Shown here one piece after another: positions 18,437-27,117 of a stretch of 64,000 bases of DNA. Where the stretch lies: assembly GCF_040717535.1 (NCBI RefSeq), contig NZ_JBFEFI010000011.1, positions 42,908 to 106,907 of the forward strand, given 5' to 3'. The stretch's first letter is position 1. The number at the start of each line of letters is the position of its first letter. The notes beneath the pieces are model-generated. The model made no database searches. It was not told the origin of the DNA and saw only the letters and a list, made by a program, of their open reading frames with translations. Position numbers and translations under genes: made by a program. The DNA comes from Thalassoglobus sp. JC818. GTDB lineage: Bacteria; Planctomycetota; Planctomycetia; Planctomycetales; Planctomycetaceae.

Positions 18437-19783
18437 TTAAAGACTGAGTGGCTCAAACAATTCATCCGCAGGTCGGGTGCTATCGGAGAATGAGTCCATT
18501 TCGATTCCGACCTTATTCAGCAATGACAGGTGCAAGTTGGCCATCGGGGTATGTTTTTCATATACGACATGCCGTCCTCCCTGCATGTTGCCAGCAGCAC
18601 CACCAGCGACGATGATCGGCAGGTCGGTGTGATCGTGGGCATCAGGGTCGCCCATACCACTTCCGTAGAGATACAGAGAATGATCCAGCAGCGAGCCATT
18701 CCCTTCAGGACAGGCAGCCATTTTCTCTACGAACTCAGCAAACAGCGAGACATGGAACTGATTGATCTTCGAGAGCTTTTCCAGCTTCTCGGGATTCTTT
18801 CCATGGTGCGAAACTGGATGATGCGGGTCTGGAACACCGATCTCCGGATATGTACGTGTGCTGGCTTCCCGAGCCAACTGAAAAGAGACAACTCGCGTGA
18901 TGTCTCCCTGGAGAGCCAAAAGCTGCAGGTCGAACATGAGTCGCGCATGTTCTGCATACTCGGCTGGAACTCCAACCGGACGATCGAGGTCGGGCAGCGG
19001 ATTTTCGTTGACATTGCTCTCCGCTCGCTGAATTCGTTTTTCAACTTCGCGAATGCTTTCGAAATAGTCATCGAAGCGGTTTCGGTCATTCGCTCCCAAC
19101 TGCAATTTGAATCGCCGCATCTCAGACGTCACTGCATCGAGAAGACTGGCCCGGCGTTGAAGTGCTTCGCGTCGATCAACAGTTGATCCCCCTTCTCCAA
19201 ACAGGCTTTCGAAGACGAGTCGCGGATGCGCTTCAGCTGGGAGTGGAGAAGTGGGTGATGACCAGGAGAGATAATTCTGATAGACACACGCGTAGCCGTT
19301 ATCGCACTGCCCTGCGTTGTCTAAGAGATCCATCGCGAGTTCGAGCGAGGGCAATTGAGTGTGTTGGCCCAAATGCTTCGCAGCAATCTGATCGACAGTC
19401 GTTCCGAGGAAGTAATCCGAGCTTTCCGTACGTCGCGCGGTCGCTGCGCTTAAAAACGCAGAGTTCGAAGTCGCATGCGAACCGGGATAAGCGTTTCGAA
19501 GTTCCAGCCCGCTCACGACGGCTGTCTGGTCGCGAACGTTTTGCAGCGGTTGCAGAGTAAACGGAAGATCGTCGAGTGTGTCTCCCGTCGGCGTCCAATC
19601 GACAGGGTTATACCCCATTGGAATGTAGACGTATCCAAGCCGACGCAGTTGGGTCGGAGATGCGGCTGTTTCTGCGAGGCTTGTGCTCGCAGGGATCATT
19701 GCGTCCAAAAGAGGAAGTGCGAACGCGGCACCTGCTCCTCGCAACAACGTTCGTCGCGAAATGGATTTTCGAGTGTTGATCAT
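18437..19783 (-). CDS. DUF1552 domain protein, Tat-exported
   Basis: The 448-residue protein starts with a twin-arginine signal, SISRRTLLRGAGAAFALPLLDA, so it should be folded before export. The rest is the DUF1552 domain, recognisable by YIPMGYNPVDWTP, SGLELRNAYPGSHATSNSAFLSAA, SLELAMDLLDNAGQCDNGYACVYQNYLSW and SLYLYGSGMGDPDAHDHTDLPIIVAGGAAG. The last block resembles the metal-centre region of the alkaline-phosphatase/DUF1501 superfamily. Its start codon overlaps the stop of the upstream DUF1592 gene by four bases (ATGA), which indicates translational coupling. DUF1552 and DUF1592 proteins are almost always paired in Planctomycetes and Verrucomicrobia and are thought to act in the periplasm; no biochemical role is established that I can cite. 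Confidence 0.92.
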   Translation of the reverse strand: MINTRKSISRRTLLRGAGAAFALPLLDAMIPASTSLAETAASPTQLRRLGYVYIPMGYNPVDWTPTGDTLDDLPFTLQPLQNVRDQTAVVSGLELRNAYPGSHATSNSAFLSAATARRTESSDYFLGTTVDQIAAKHLGQHTQLPSLELAMDLLDNAGQCDNGYACVYQNYLSWSSPTSPLPAEAHPRLVFESLFGEGGSTVDRREALQRRASLLDAVTSEMRRFKLQLGANDRNRFDDYFESIREVEKRIQRAESNVNENPLPDLDRPVGVPAEYAEHARLMFDLQLLALQGDITRVVSFQLAREASTRTYPEIGVPDPHHPVSHHGKNPEKLEKLSKINQFHVSLFAEFVEKMAACPEGNGSLLDHSLYLYGSGMGDPDAHDHTDLPIIVAGGAAGNMQGGRHVVYEKHTPMANLHLSLLNKVGIEMDSFSDSTRPADELFEPLSL

Positions 19784-22182
19784 TCTGCGGTCCTCATCTG
19801 AAATGGCTGGCTCAACACGATTCCTTTGATGATCGACGAAAACTGATACTCATGATCAGCTGCCCTGCGGACGATCTTGCGAATCTCGGGCGCATCGCGA
19901 AACTCAATACCGCGTCCCAGTGCAAACGTCAGCAGTTTTTCCGTCAGCGTGCTCACGAAAATTTCCGGATGCTCGACAAGGTGGTTCTCGAGATCCTCGA
20001 TTCCGGAGATCGGCTGCCCATCGGGGAAGAGTCCTGAAGTGTCAATTTCTTCGCTCTGATCGAATTCTCGCCAACGGCCCACAGCATCGAAATGCTCGAG
20101 TGCGAAACCGATCGGATCAATCAAGTCGTGACAGCTAGCACACGCGGGGTTCGCTCTGTGTTCTGCCAATCGTTCGCGTACTGTGACGGCGGCGTCTTTG
20201 GTTTCTTCTTTGAGCGATGGAATGTTCGGAGGCGGCGGAGGTGGAGGAGTTCCCATCAGGTTTTCAAGTATCCAACTTCCCCGGATCGTGGGAGAAGTTC
20301 GCGTGGCGTATGAGGTCACTGCCAGCACGCTGCCTTGCCGCAGTAGTCCCCCGCGTCGGCTTTGCTCATCGACTTTGACCGGTCGAAAATGACTGCCGAA
20401 GACATGCGGTATTCCGTAATGCTGGGCGAGACGTTCGTTCAGAAACGTCGTGTCCGTTTGAATTAGATCGAGAACATTTCTGTCCTCGCGGAGTACACGC
20501 TGAAAATGCAGCTCGGTTTCGCGTCGAAGAGCTTTCCTCAAGTTGTCGTCGAAGTTTGGAAACAGACGCCGGTCGGGACGAAAGGAATCGAGGTTGCGAA
20601 GATACAGCCACTGTGCAGCGAAGTTGTCAACAAGTGAGTCAGAACGGCTGTCCGCCAGCATCCGGTCGACCTGAGCGTTCAACACAGTCGGATCAGAGAG
20701 CTGACCTTCTGATGCGAGCGTGAGAAGTTCATCGTCGGGGAGGCTGCTCCAGAGAAAGAACGACAGCTGCGAAGCAAGTTCGAGATCGGAGACCGGATAG
20801 ATTTCTCCGCTCCCAACACCTTCAGGCACAGCAATTGAGCGAAAGAGGAAATGGGGATTCACTAGAATTGTTGCAATTGCCGACTCGATCCCCGCTTCGA
20901 AACCATCGGCCAAGTTGCGTTCATCAAAGAAGCGCATGGGGATTTCGAGATCACTTTCCGTCACTGGACGGCGATACGCCAACCGCATCAATCGCGACAG
21001 AATGTTCTTCGCACAGGCTTCTTCGTCTTCGGGACCGTTCGGAAGTACGGTGAAGATTTGCCGTCGACTGGCTGTATCTCCCGGTCCCTCAGCAGCGAAT
21101 GGCCCCACAATTGAGACTTCATAGATCGCAGGAGTCTGCCGCGGATGACGGTGCCGATTGAAGCTGGCCTCAAATGGTTGCCGGTTGATTTCCGAGATCG
21201 AGGAAAACTTACGCGGAAATGTGACACCAATGTCGTGAGCCCCAGCGTTGACGTGAAAGCGCTTCTTCAAATGGGCATCGACGAGAGCATCAGTTCGAGG
21301 ACCATCGCCTGACGGTCTTGGCGGCTGAATTGTGAATTGATGCACGAGTTGCCGATCAAGCAAAACATCGAGCTGGTGTTCTTCGCGAAGACCTTCGACA
21401 CGCTCATCGCGATCTCGCATGAGTTTCAGCTGAATCTCATACTCTCCGGACTGTGGAAAGTGATAGTTGATCAACGTTCCACCACGCGTCCCGAGGGGAA
21501 GACCGTCGACGTGAGCTTCCTGAGTGCGGTCGGCTGGAAGCCTGACGGTCAATCCATCTGGCCCCCGCATCGGACCACCGACCGCGAGTCGACTGATGCG
21601 TTCCGCGGCGGTGATGTATCGGCTGAGCAGTACCGGGGAAAGCTCGCTGACAGTGACGTTGTCGAAACCGTGACCAGACTGGTCAGCGGGCAAGAGTTCT
21701 CTCGCATCGATCTCAACCTTCAGCAGGTCTCGAATGGCGTTCTGGTATTCCGTGCGATTGAGGCGGCGTATCGGATCTGTTCGCCCGGGAAACGGAAAAG
21801 CTTCGGCAGTCTCATCCAGAATGGATTCCAGGGCTCCGAGGGACGATTCAATCTCCACATCGTCTGGTCGGACGCTGCCTGCGGGAGGCATCTGCCGGGT
21901 CGCCAGCTTTTTGACCACTTTCTCCCACGCTGTGGAATCCCAGTCAGCCGACTTCTGATAGTGCCCGCTGAATTCTTCGAGATTCAAACCTGCGGTCTTC
22001 TCGGTCGAATTATGACAATCGATGCAGTGGGAGTTGAGAAAACCCTGAATCTGCTCGAGTCGCTCGTCGGCTCGAAGAGTCGCCGCAGGAGAGAAACACA
22101 TCCACTGGATGAAACAGAATGAGAAAAGGAACGACCAACGTCGATGAGGCGGATCGTGTAAATTGTTGCGAAGCGCACTCAT
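19780..22182 (-). CDS. DUF1592/DUF1588-type cytochrome-domain protein
   Basis: This is an 800-residue exported protein of the planctomycete DUF1592 group. The N-terminus has a hydrophobic signal (about residues 15-37). A c-type heme motif follows at Cys53-x-x-Cys56-His57 (CIDCH) with a distal RQMPPAGSVRP that supplies the axial methionine. Then come the DUF1587-like block (IRRLNRTEYQNAIRDLL), DUF1592/DUF1595 (LMRLAYRRPVTESDLE, LSFFLWSSLPDDELL), DUF1588 (RRGGLLRQGSVLAVTSYATRTSP, with a second CASCH near residue 700) and DUF1585 at the C-terminus. Two CxxCH motifs make it a probable periplasmic electron carrier or heme enzyme. It heads the operon with the DUF1552 gene, sharing four bases. A proline run of seven sits before the second CxxCH. 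Confidence 0.92.
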   Translation of the reverse strand: MSALRNNLHDPPHRRWSFLFSFCFIQWMCFSPAATLRADERLEQIQGFLNSHCIDCHNSTEKTAGLNLEEFSGHYQKSADWDSTAWEKVVKKLATRQMPPAGSVRPDDVEIESSLGALESILDETAEAFPFPGRTDPIRRLNRTEYQNAIRDLLKVEIDARELLPADQSGHGFDNVTVSELSPVLLSRYITAAERISRLAVGGPMRGPDGLTVRLPADRTQEAHVDGLPLGTRGGTLINYHFPQSGEYEIQLKLMRDRDERVEGLREEHQLDVLLDRQLVHQFTIQPPRPSGDGPRTDALVDAHLKKRFHVNAGAHDIGVTFPRKFSSISEINRQPFEASFNRHRHPRQTPAIYEVSIVGPFAAEGPGDTASRRQIFTVLPNGPEDEEACAKNILSRLMRLAYRRPVTESDLEIPMRFFDERNLADGFEAGIESAIATILVNPHFLFRSIAVPEGVGSGEIYPVSDLELASQLSFFLWSSLPDDELLTLASEGQLSDPTVLNAQVDRMLADSRSDSLVDNFAAQWLYLRNLDSFRPDRRLFPNFDDNLRKALRRETELHFQRVLREDRNVLDLIQTDTTFLNERLAQHYGIPHVFGSHFRPVKVDEQSRRGGLLRQGSVLAVTSYATRTSPTIRGSWILENLMGTPPPPPPPNIPSLKEETKDAAVTVRERLAEHRANPACASCHDLIDPIGFALEHFDAVGRWREFDQSEEIDTSGLFPDGQPISGIEDLENHLVEHPEIFVSTLTEKLLTFALGRGIEFRDAPEIRKIVRRAADHEYQFSSIIKGIVLSQPFQMRTAE

Positions 22183-22759
22183 TCCGATACTCGAAATCCT
22201 GTATGCCTGAAAACTTGAGATTCGTCCTTCGCTGGCCTTCAGACATCATATTCTCCAGCTGTTCGAAGCGGAAGAGATTCATCGCCATCTTTTGATGTGT
22301 TGCCAGTTTTGTTGACGCTTCCTCGAATCATCCCTCCATTCGGAATTTCGGCGGGTAAATCAACTCCCGACAGATCTAGAGACCACGGACTGAGATTTCA
22401 CTTCTTCGCATAAAAATCGCGATTCGCGACATTGACGGGCCTCAACCTCAAAGCTTGATTCGTTCGCACATGGGCCTCGCTTAAGGACTTTCGATTCAAG
22501 AATTCGCCCGCCAATCCGATTCGACACTGCCTAACAAAGTGAAAAAATCGTTAGTGTCGATCAATACCATCCACTCGCAAGCAGGATATAATTGGGGTCA
22601 GTCGATTTCATTTCACCAGCAATCCCAGCTTATTCAGACATGGTGGCCTTGCCTGTTGATGAGACGCTCCTGCTCATGTCAACGCATGTTCACTGAGTCA
22701 GGGATTCGTTGTGAGTTCGCGTTTCCCATTTTGCTCATCGTCTTTCCAGGCGCTCCGAA
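22183..22759. other. Divergent intergenic region
   Basis: This 577-base gap separates the minus-strand DUF1592 operon from the plus-strand peptidase/ATP-grasp operon, so it must hold both promoters. Frames on both strands are short and unrelated to known proteins. A TATAAT at 22587-22592 points toward the plus-strand operon but has no acceptable -35 box at the right distance, so I do not call a promoter. No RNA gene is visible. Confidence 0.5.
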
Positions 22760-23521
22760 GTGCACGAGTTTGCGTTTCCGATTTCCTCGCAGCCTACCGA
22801 TTCCACATGCGGGCCCACGTGTCTGCATTCTGTTTACGACTACTTCGACGATCAGATCTCGCTGGAAACGGTGATTTCTGAAACCGGCCGCCTCGAAGAA
22901 GGGGGGACCCTCGCTGTCTTCCTGGCTTGCCACGCTTTGAAGCGGGGGTATCAGGCCAAAATCTATACGTACAACCTTCAGGTTTTCGACCCGACATGGT
23001 TTCTGAACGATCAGATTGACCTGTCCGAAAAGCTTCAATCGCAGCTGAAAGTGAAGACCTCCCCCAAGCTGAGAGCAGCATCACAGGCATACATCGAATT
23101 CCTGCGGCTGGGGGGAAGCCTGCGGATGGAAGTGCTGAACATCAATCTGATTCGCAGGTATCTCAAACGACGGATTCCAATTCTAACCGGCTTGAGCGCC
23201 ACGTTTTTGTTTGGCGAATCCCGCGAGCGGTCTCTGGAAGTCCCGGATGGAAAAACTTCTGTCGTCGCGGACGACATTGGCGGTTATCCTGCCGGTCACT
23301 TTGTCGTTTTGTGCGGTTACGATAAAACCCGGCAAACCGTCCTCGTGGCTGATCCACTGGACCCGAATCCGTTCGCCAAGGATCATCAGTACGCTGTCGA
23401 CATCGATCGAGTTTTTTCCGCCATCATGTTGGGAGTCGTTACCTACGACGCCAACTTGCTGGTAATTCAACCTTCAGATACGAAATGCGAGACCATGGAT
23501 GCCCACGCTGATCGTCAGTGA
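22760..23521 (+). CDS. C39-like cysteine peptidase
   Basis: The 253-residue protein has the papain-like C39 arrangement. A glutamine and the nucleophile appear near the N-terminus in QPTDSTCGPTCLHSVYDYF (Cys17 or Cys21), the histidine in GHFVVLCGYD (about residue 178) and the aspartate in LVADPLDPNPF (about residue 198). No transmembrane segment or transporter part is attached, unlike bacteriocin exporters, so it should act in the cytosol on a peptide or a conjugated protein. The start is a GTG at 22760. Its 3' end overlaps the start of the ATP-grasp ligase gene by 23 bases, which ties the two functionally. Pairs of this peptidase with a RimK-like ligase occur in several phyla; the peptidase may trim or release what the ligase joins. 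The substrate is unknown. Confidence 0.8.
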   Translation: MHEFAFPISSQPTDSTCGPTCLHSVYDYFDDQISLETVISETGRLEEGGTLAVFLACHALKRGYQAKIYTYNLQVFDPTWFLNDQIDLSEKLQSQLKVKTSPKLRAASQAYIEFLRLGGSLRMEVLNINLIRRYLKRRIPILTGLSATFLFGESRERSLEVPDGKTSVVADDIGGYPAGHFVVLCGYDKTRQTVLVADPLDPNPFAKDHQYAVDIDRVFSAIMLGVVTYDANLLVIQPSDTKCETMDAHADRQ

Positions 23522-24965
23522 CTCCCCTAAACAGATCGAACTCGACCTCCCCAATGTCGAGAGTGTGGACGCGTGGGCTTATCTCACCAATCCTGAGTTT
23601 GCAGAACGACGAAACGTCAAACTGTTCAACCTTTGCGAGTCTCTGAAATATCAAAGCACGGGATATTACGTCTCACTGCTGGCAGAAGCCCGGGGACATA
23701 AACCTGTTCCCGGAGTGATCGCCCTGCAGGATCTGAAGTCGCCGTCGATGATTCGATACGTCGGAGACGAACTTAACGACCTGATCCAACAGTCACTCGC
23801 TCCGCTTCAATCAGATCAGTTTGAACTGAGCGTTTACTTCGGCGCGAACCTCGCCAAGCGGTACGATCGACTGGCGAGACATCTGTTCAACATGTTTCAG
23901 GTTCCTCTGTTGCGGTTTCGCTTTGTCAAAAACAAGACATGGCAAATCCGACGGGTCAGAGCACTAGGGACAGGAGAAATTCCTGAATCACATCGCGATT
24001 TCGTCGCTGCCGCAGCTGCCAAGCACTTTTCACGATCGTCCGCAATTCAGAAGAAGCGTAAGCGACTCCGATACGACATCGCCATTCTTCACGATCCCGA
24101 CGAAGGAGAGAATTCTCCATCCGACGATGCAGCATTGAAAAAATTCGTCAAAGCGGCTGAGTCCGTCGGTTTAGCCGCAGAACTGATTACGCGCGATCAG
24201 TCGGCCTCGCTTTTGGAATACGACGGTTTGTTTATCCGGCAAACCACAGCCGTAAACCATTTCACCTATCGACTTGCGAGAAAAGCTGCGAGCGAAGGGC
24301 TGGTGGTCATCGATGACCCCGTCTCGATTGCGCGTTGTACGAACAAAGTGTTTCTGGCGGAGTTGCTCACTCGTCATAAAATCCCGACACCGGACACGCT
24401 CGTCGTTCACCGCGACAATGTGCACGAAATTGCGTCTCGACTCGACTTTCCCTGTGTCCTCAAAAAACCGGACAGCTCCTTTTCACAAGGTGTCGTCAAG
24501 GTCACCAACCAACAGGAACTCGACCAGCGTCTGGAAGAGTTCTTGGCCGAGTCGGAAATGATCGTCGCCCAAAAATTCATGCCGACCACTTTTGACTGGC
24601 GCGTCGGGATTCTCGATCAACGCCCCATTTTTGCGTGTCAGTACTTTATGGCGCCCGGACACTGGCAAATCATTCGTCAGGAATCGGATGGCCGAGGACG
24701 CTACGGGAAGTCGAAAACCGTTCCGGTCGAACTCGCTCCGCGAAAAGCCATTCAAATGGCACTCAAAGCTGCGAATCTAATCGGCGACGGCCTCTACGGA
24801 GTCGACGTCAAAGAGTCGGACGGTCAGTTCATCCTGATCGAAGTGAATGACAACCCGAACATCAATTCAGGATACGAAGACGAAGTCCTTCGTGACGATC
24901 TCTATCGCCGCATTATGGAATCGTTCCTACGCCGGATTGAACAGGCGAAGTCTAAAACGAATTAG
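23499..24965 (+). CDS. RimK-like ATP-grasp ligase with RLAN N-terminal domain
   Basis: This 488-residue protein has two parts. Residues 1-150 match the RimK-like ATP-grasp N-terminal (RLAN) domain: SVDAWAYLTNPEFAERRNVK, YQSTGYYVSLLAEARGHKPVP. After a basic linker (KKRKRLRYDIAI), residues about 185-485 form the ATP-grasp ligase: a nucleotide-binding pair near FPCVLKKPDSSFSQGVVKV, the MIVAQKFMPTTFDWRVGIL strand and the metal-binding ILIEVNDNPNINSGYED. ATP-grasp ligases of this branch form amide bonds through an acyl-phosphate, often adding amino acids such as glutamate to a carboxyl end. It sits between a C39-like peptidase and a GCS2 amidoligase, so an amino-acid-derived metabolite or peptide tag is the likely product. 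The overlap with the upstream gene is 23 bases. Family is confident; substrate is not. Confidence 0.9.
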   Translation: MPTLIVSDSPKQIELDLPNVESVDAWAYLTNPEFAERRNVKLFNLCESLKYQSTGYYVSLLAEARGHKPVPGVIALQDLKSPSMIRYVGDELNDLIQQSLAPLQSDQFELSVYFGANLAKRYDRLARHLFNMFQVPLLRFRFVKNKTWQIRRVRALGTGEIPESHRDFVAAAAAKHFSRSSAIQKKRKRLRYDIAILHDPDEGENSPSDDAALKKFVKAAESVGLAAELITRDQSASLLEYDGLFIRQTTAVNHFTYRLARKAASEGLVVIDDPVSIARCTNKVFLAELLTRHKIPTPDTLVVHRDNVHEIASRLDFPCVLKKPDSSFSQGVVKVTNQQELDQRLEEFLAESEMIVAQKFMPTTFDWRVGILDQRPIFACQYFMAPGHWQIIRQESDGRGRYGKSKTVPVELAPRKAIQMALKAANLIGDGLYGVDVKESDGQFILIEVNDNPNINSGYEDEVLRDDLYRRIMESFLRRIEQAKSKTN

Positions 24966-25034
24966 TATTTAATACTATTAAACCACTTCAAAGCTCCTCT
25001 CAACTTCATCACTCAAGGATGAAATGATCGCTCA

Positions 25035-26282
25035 ATGACGACCTCTTCGCCACTTCATCTGTTCGAAGCATTCGGAGTCGAACTGGAATACATGATCGTC
25101 GATGCAGACACGCTCGACATTCTTCCGATCTCCGACAGACTCCTCAAAGGAGAAGATGACCTGCCAGTTTCGGAAGTCGAACACGGCGACATGGCATGGT
25201 CGAATGAGCTGACTCATCATGTCATTGAGATCAAGACCAACGGCCCGCATCCGACACTCGCTCCGCTGGCAGCGAGATTTCAGGATCAGGTGCAGCAGAT
25301 CAACTCGCAACTTCAACCTCACAACGCATTGCTGCTTCCGACAGCCATGCACCCGTGGATGAATCCAGAACGCGAGTTATATTTGTGGCCATACGATTAC
25401 AGCCCGGTTTACACGGCATTCCATCGCGTCTTTAATTGCCATGGACACGGCTGGGCAAACTTACAAAGCATGCACCTCAACTTCCCATTCGCGGACGATG
25501 AGGAATTCGGAAAACTGCACGCAGCGATTCGCTTAATCCTGCCGATTCTCCCTGCAATCGCAGCCAGTTCTCCATACTGCGATGGCCAGAAGACGGGATT
25601 CATTGACTCTCGCCTCAACGCTTATGTGAGAAACTCGCGAAAGATCCCGTCGGTGACAGGTGATGCGATCCCGGAACAGGCGTTCACACGAGATGAATAT
25701 CACCGGCAGATTTTTGAGCCGATGTATGAAGAGATTCGACCATTCGATCCCGATGGACTTCTGCAACACGAGTTCCTTAATGCTCGCGGCGCGATCGCAA
25801 GATTCGACAGAAATGCGATCGAAATCCGTCTGATCGATGTCCAGGAGACTCCGCTGTGCGATATCGCCATCGCCTCACTGGTTACTGAAACCCTGCAGCG
25901 ACTGGTTGAAGAACGCTGGTCGAGCACAGAACAGCAGCAAGCAATGGAAGTCGCTCCGTTGAGGGCTATTTTAGATCAGACAATCCAGGACGGCGAACTC
26001 TCAGTCGTTTCAGATCAGAAGTATCTTCGTTTGTTCGGAATCGAAGATCCGCAAATCACCGGGCGTGAGATGTGGCAGAAGCTGTTCGAAGGCAGCCGCG
26101 AACAGATCGTAGCGACTCACTCGGAAGCGATTCCTTGCATCGAACTCATTCTCATCCAGGGACCACTTGCCCGTCGAATGCAGAATGCGATTGGCGAAAC
26201 TCCGTCCGCTGAAGAACTGCGTGCTCTGTATCGATCACTCGCGGAATGCCTGGCACAGGGACGAGCCTTCGATGGACTCTAA
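25035..26282 (+). CDS. Carboxylate-amine ligase, GCS2 family (YbdK-like)
   Basis: The 415-residue protein belongs to the glutamate-cysteine ligase 2 fold, a glutamine-synthetase-like ATP-dependent amidoligase. The opening LFEAFGVELEYMIVDADTLDI has the metal-binding Glu pair of the fold, followed by ELTHHVIEIKTNGPHPTL, the FNCHGHGWANLQSMHLNFPF active-site strand and NAIEIRLIDVQETPLCDIAIA near the C-terminus. Members join a glutamate side-chain carboxyl to an amine, and many do not make glutathione. It lies 69 bases after the ATP-grasp gene and overlaps the next gene by 11 bases, so it belongs to the same operon. Together with the N-formylglutamate-amidohydrolase-like product downstream, it suggests a gamma-glutamyl compound as substrate or product. 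Length is slightly above the family norm of about 370-400. Confidence 0.88.
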   Translation: MTTSSPLHLFEAFGVELEYMIVDADTLDILPISDRLLKGEDDLPVSEVEHGDMAWSNELTHHVIEIKTNGPHPTLAPLAARFQDQVQQINSQLQPHNALLLPTAMHPWMNPERELYLWPYDYSPVYTAFHRVFNCHGHGWANLQSMHLNFPFADDEEFGKLHAAIRLILPILPAIAASSPYCDGQKTGFIDSRLNAYVRNSRKIPSVTGDAIPEQAFTRDEYHRQIFEPMYEEIRPFDPDGLLQHEFLNARGAIARFDRNAIEIRLIDVQETPLCDIAIASLVTETLQRLVEERWSSTEQQQAMEVAPLRAILDQTIQDGELSVVSDQKYLRLFGIEDPQITGREMWQKLFEGSREQIVATHSEAIPCIELILIQGPLARRMQNAIGETPSAEELRALYRSLAECLAQGRAFDGL

Positions 26283-26997
26283 GTCTCAATCCTCATCTCA
26301 GACGACTTCGCTGATCGTCTCCTGTGAGCATGGGGGAAACGAACTTCCCGAAGAATTTGCTGCCTACTTTTCCGACGCCGAGGAAACCCTCGCAACACAT
26401 CGAGGTCTCGACCTGGGAGCACTTGCAGTTGCTGAACAGCTGGCGAAAGCTCTCAATGCGCCCCTGCACTTTTCAACAACTTCTCGCTTACTCATCGACC
26501 TGAACCGCAGCCCAAACCACCCCGACCTGTTTTCACAATGGTCTCGGGCACTTTCTGACTCCCAACGGACAGAGTTAATCGCCGGCGATTACACGAGCTA
26601 TCGTTCGAAGGTTGAAAGCTCGATCCGCGAAATCACTGCATCGAGCCGAGTCATCCATCTGTCGATCCATTCCTTCACTCCCATCTGGAATTCCGTTCCT
26701 CGATCGACAGACATTGGATTGCTCTTTGATCCAAGCCGACAATTTGAGACTGATGTTTGCACAATATGGAAGCAGCATCTGATCAATGAATTCCCGGACA
26801 TGACGGTCGATGACAATCAACCGTACCTGGGAACTGATGATGGACTAACGACGTATTTGCGGACGCAGTTCTCTGATTCGAAGTACGCGGGAATCGAACT
26901 CGAAGTCAATCAAAAACTGCTCAGTCAGCACAATGAGGCATCAACGTTTCGTCACCGACTGGTCAAAGCCACGTCGCCCCTGCTAGCAATTCGCTGA
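26272..26997 (+). CDS. N-formylglutamate amidohydrolase-like protein
   Basis: The protein of about 241 residues matches the N-formylglutamate amidohydrolase (FGase) family, metal-dependent hydrolases of N-acylated glutamate. Visible are the metal-site blocks IVSCEHGGNELPEEF, THRGLDLGALAVAEQLAKAL, LIDLNRSPNHPDLFS and VIHLSIHSFTP, and a C-terminal GIELEVNQKLL. The ATG at 26272 starts inside the last codons of the GCS2 gene, an 11-base overlap that implies coupled translation. Frames open upstream to 26167 are only the shadow of that gene. In histidine breakdown FGase works with hut genes, but none are here. In this operon it more likely removes glutamate or an acyl group from the ligase product. 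That role is inference. Confidence 0.85.
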   Translation: MDSKSQSSSQTTSLIVSCEHGGNELPEEFAAYFSDAEETLATHRGLDLGALAVAEQLAKALNAPLHFSTTSRLLIDLNRSPNHPDLFSQWSRALSDSQRTELIAGDYTSYRSKVESSIREITASSRVIHLSIHSFTPIWNSVPRSTDIGLLFDPSRQFETDVCTIWKQHLINEFPDMTVDDNQPYLGTDDGLTTYLRTQFSDSKYAGIELEVNQKLLSQHNEASTFRHRLVKATSPLLAIR

Positions 26998-27038
26998 AGC
27001 GATTCATCGTTACAATCACATTGAAATCCAACGGAAGA

Positions 27039-27083
27039 AAGCTCAGCCGAAGTTCTAAGAGAATTTGAACTACGACTGAGCTT
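27039..27083. terminator. Bidirectional hairpin between convergent operons
   Basis: AAGCTCAG (27039-27046) pairs with CTGAGCTT (27076-27083), and inside it AGTTC (27051-27055) pairs with GAACT (27067-27071). The nested stem lies between the stop of the FGase-like gene (plus) and the stop of the VanX fusion gene (minus), a place where a two-way terminator is expected. T-rich sequence flanks are modest. Confidence 0.55.
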
Positions 27084-27117
27084 ATAGTTCTAAGTCTAAG
27101 CGGACCATCGACGATTC

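Noticed and set aside
22587..22592. TATAAT box upstream of the C39/ATP-grasp operon
   Set aside because: No -35-like hexamer lies 16-18 bases upstream, and such hexamers occur by chance in a 577-base gap.
24963..24977. Short palindrome TAGTATTTAATACTA after the ATP-grasp gene as a terminator
   Set aside because: It is AT-only, too weak to stop polymerase, and lies inside a gap between genes that look co-transcribed.
26167..26271. Upstream extension of the FGase-like protein
   Set aside because: It lies fully inside the GCS2 gene in another frame; family likeness begins only after the ATG at 26272.
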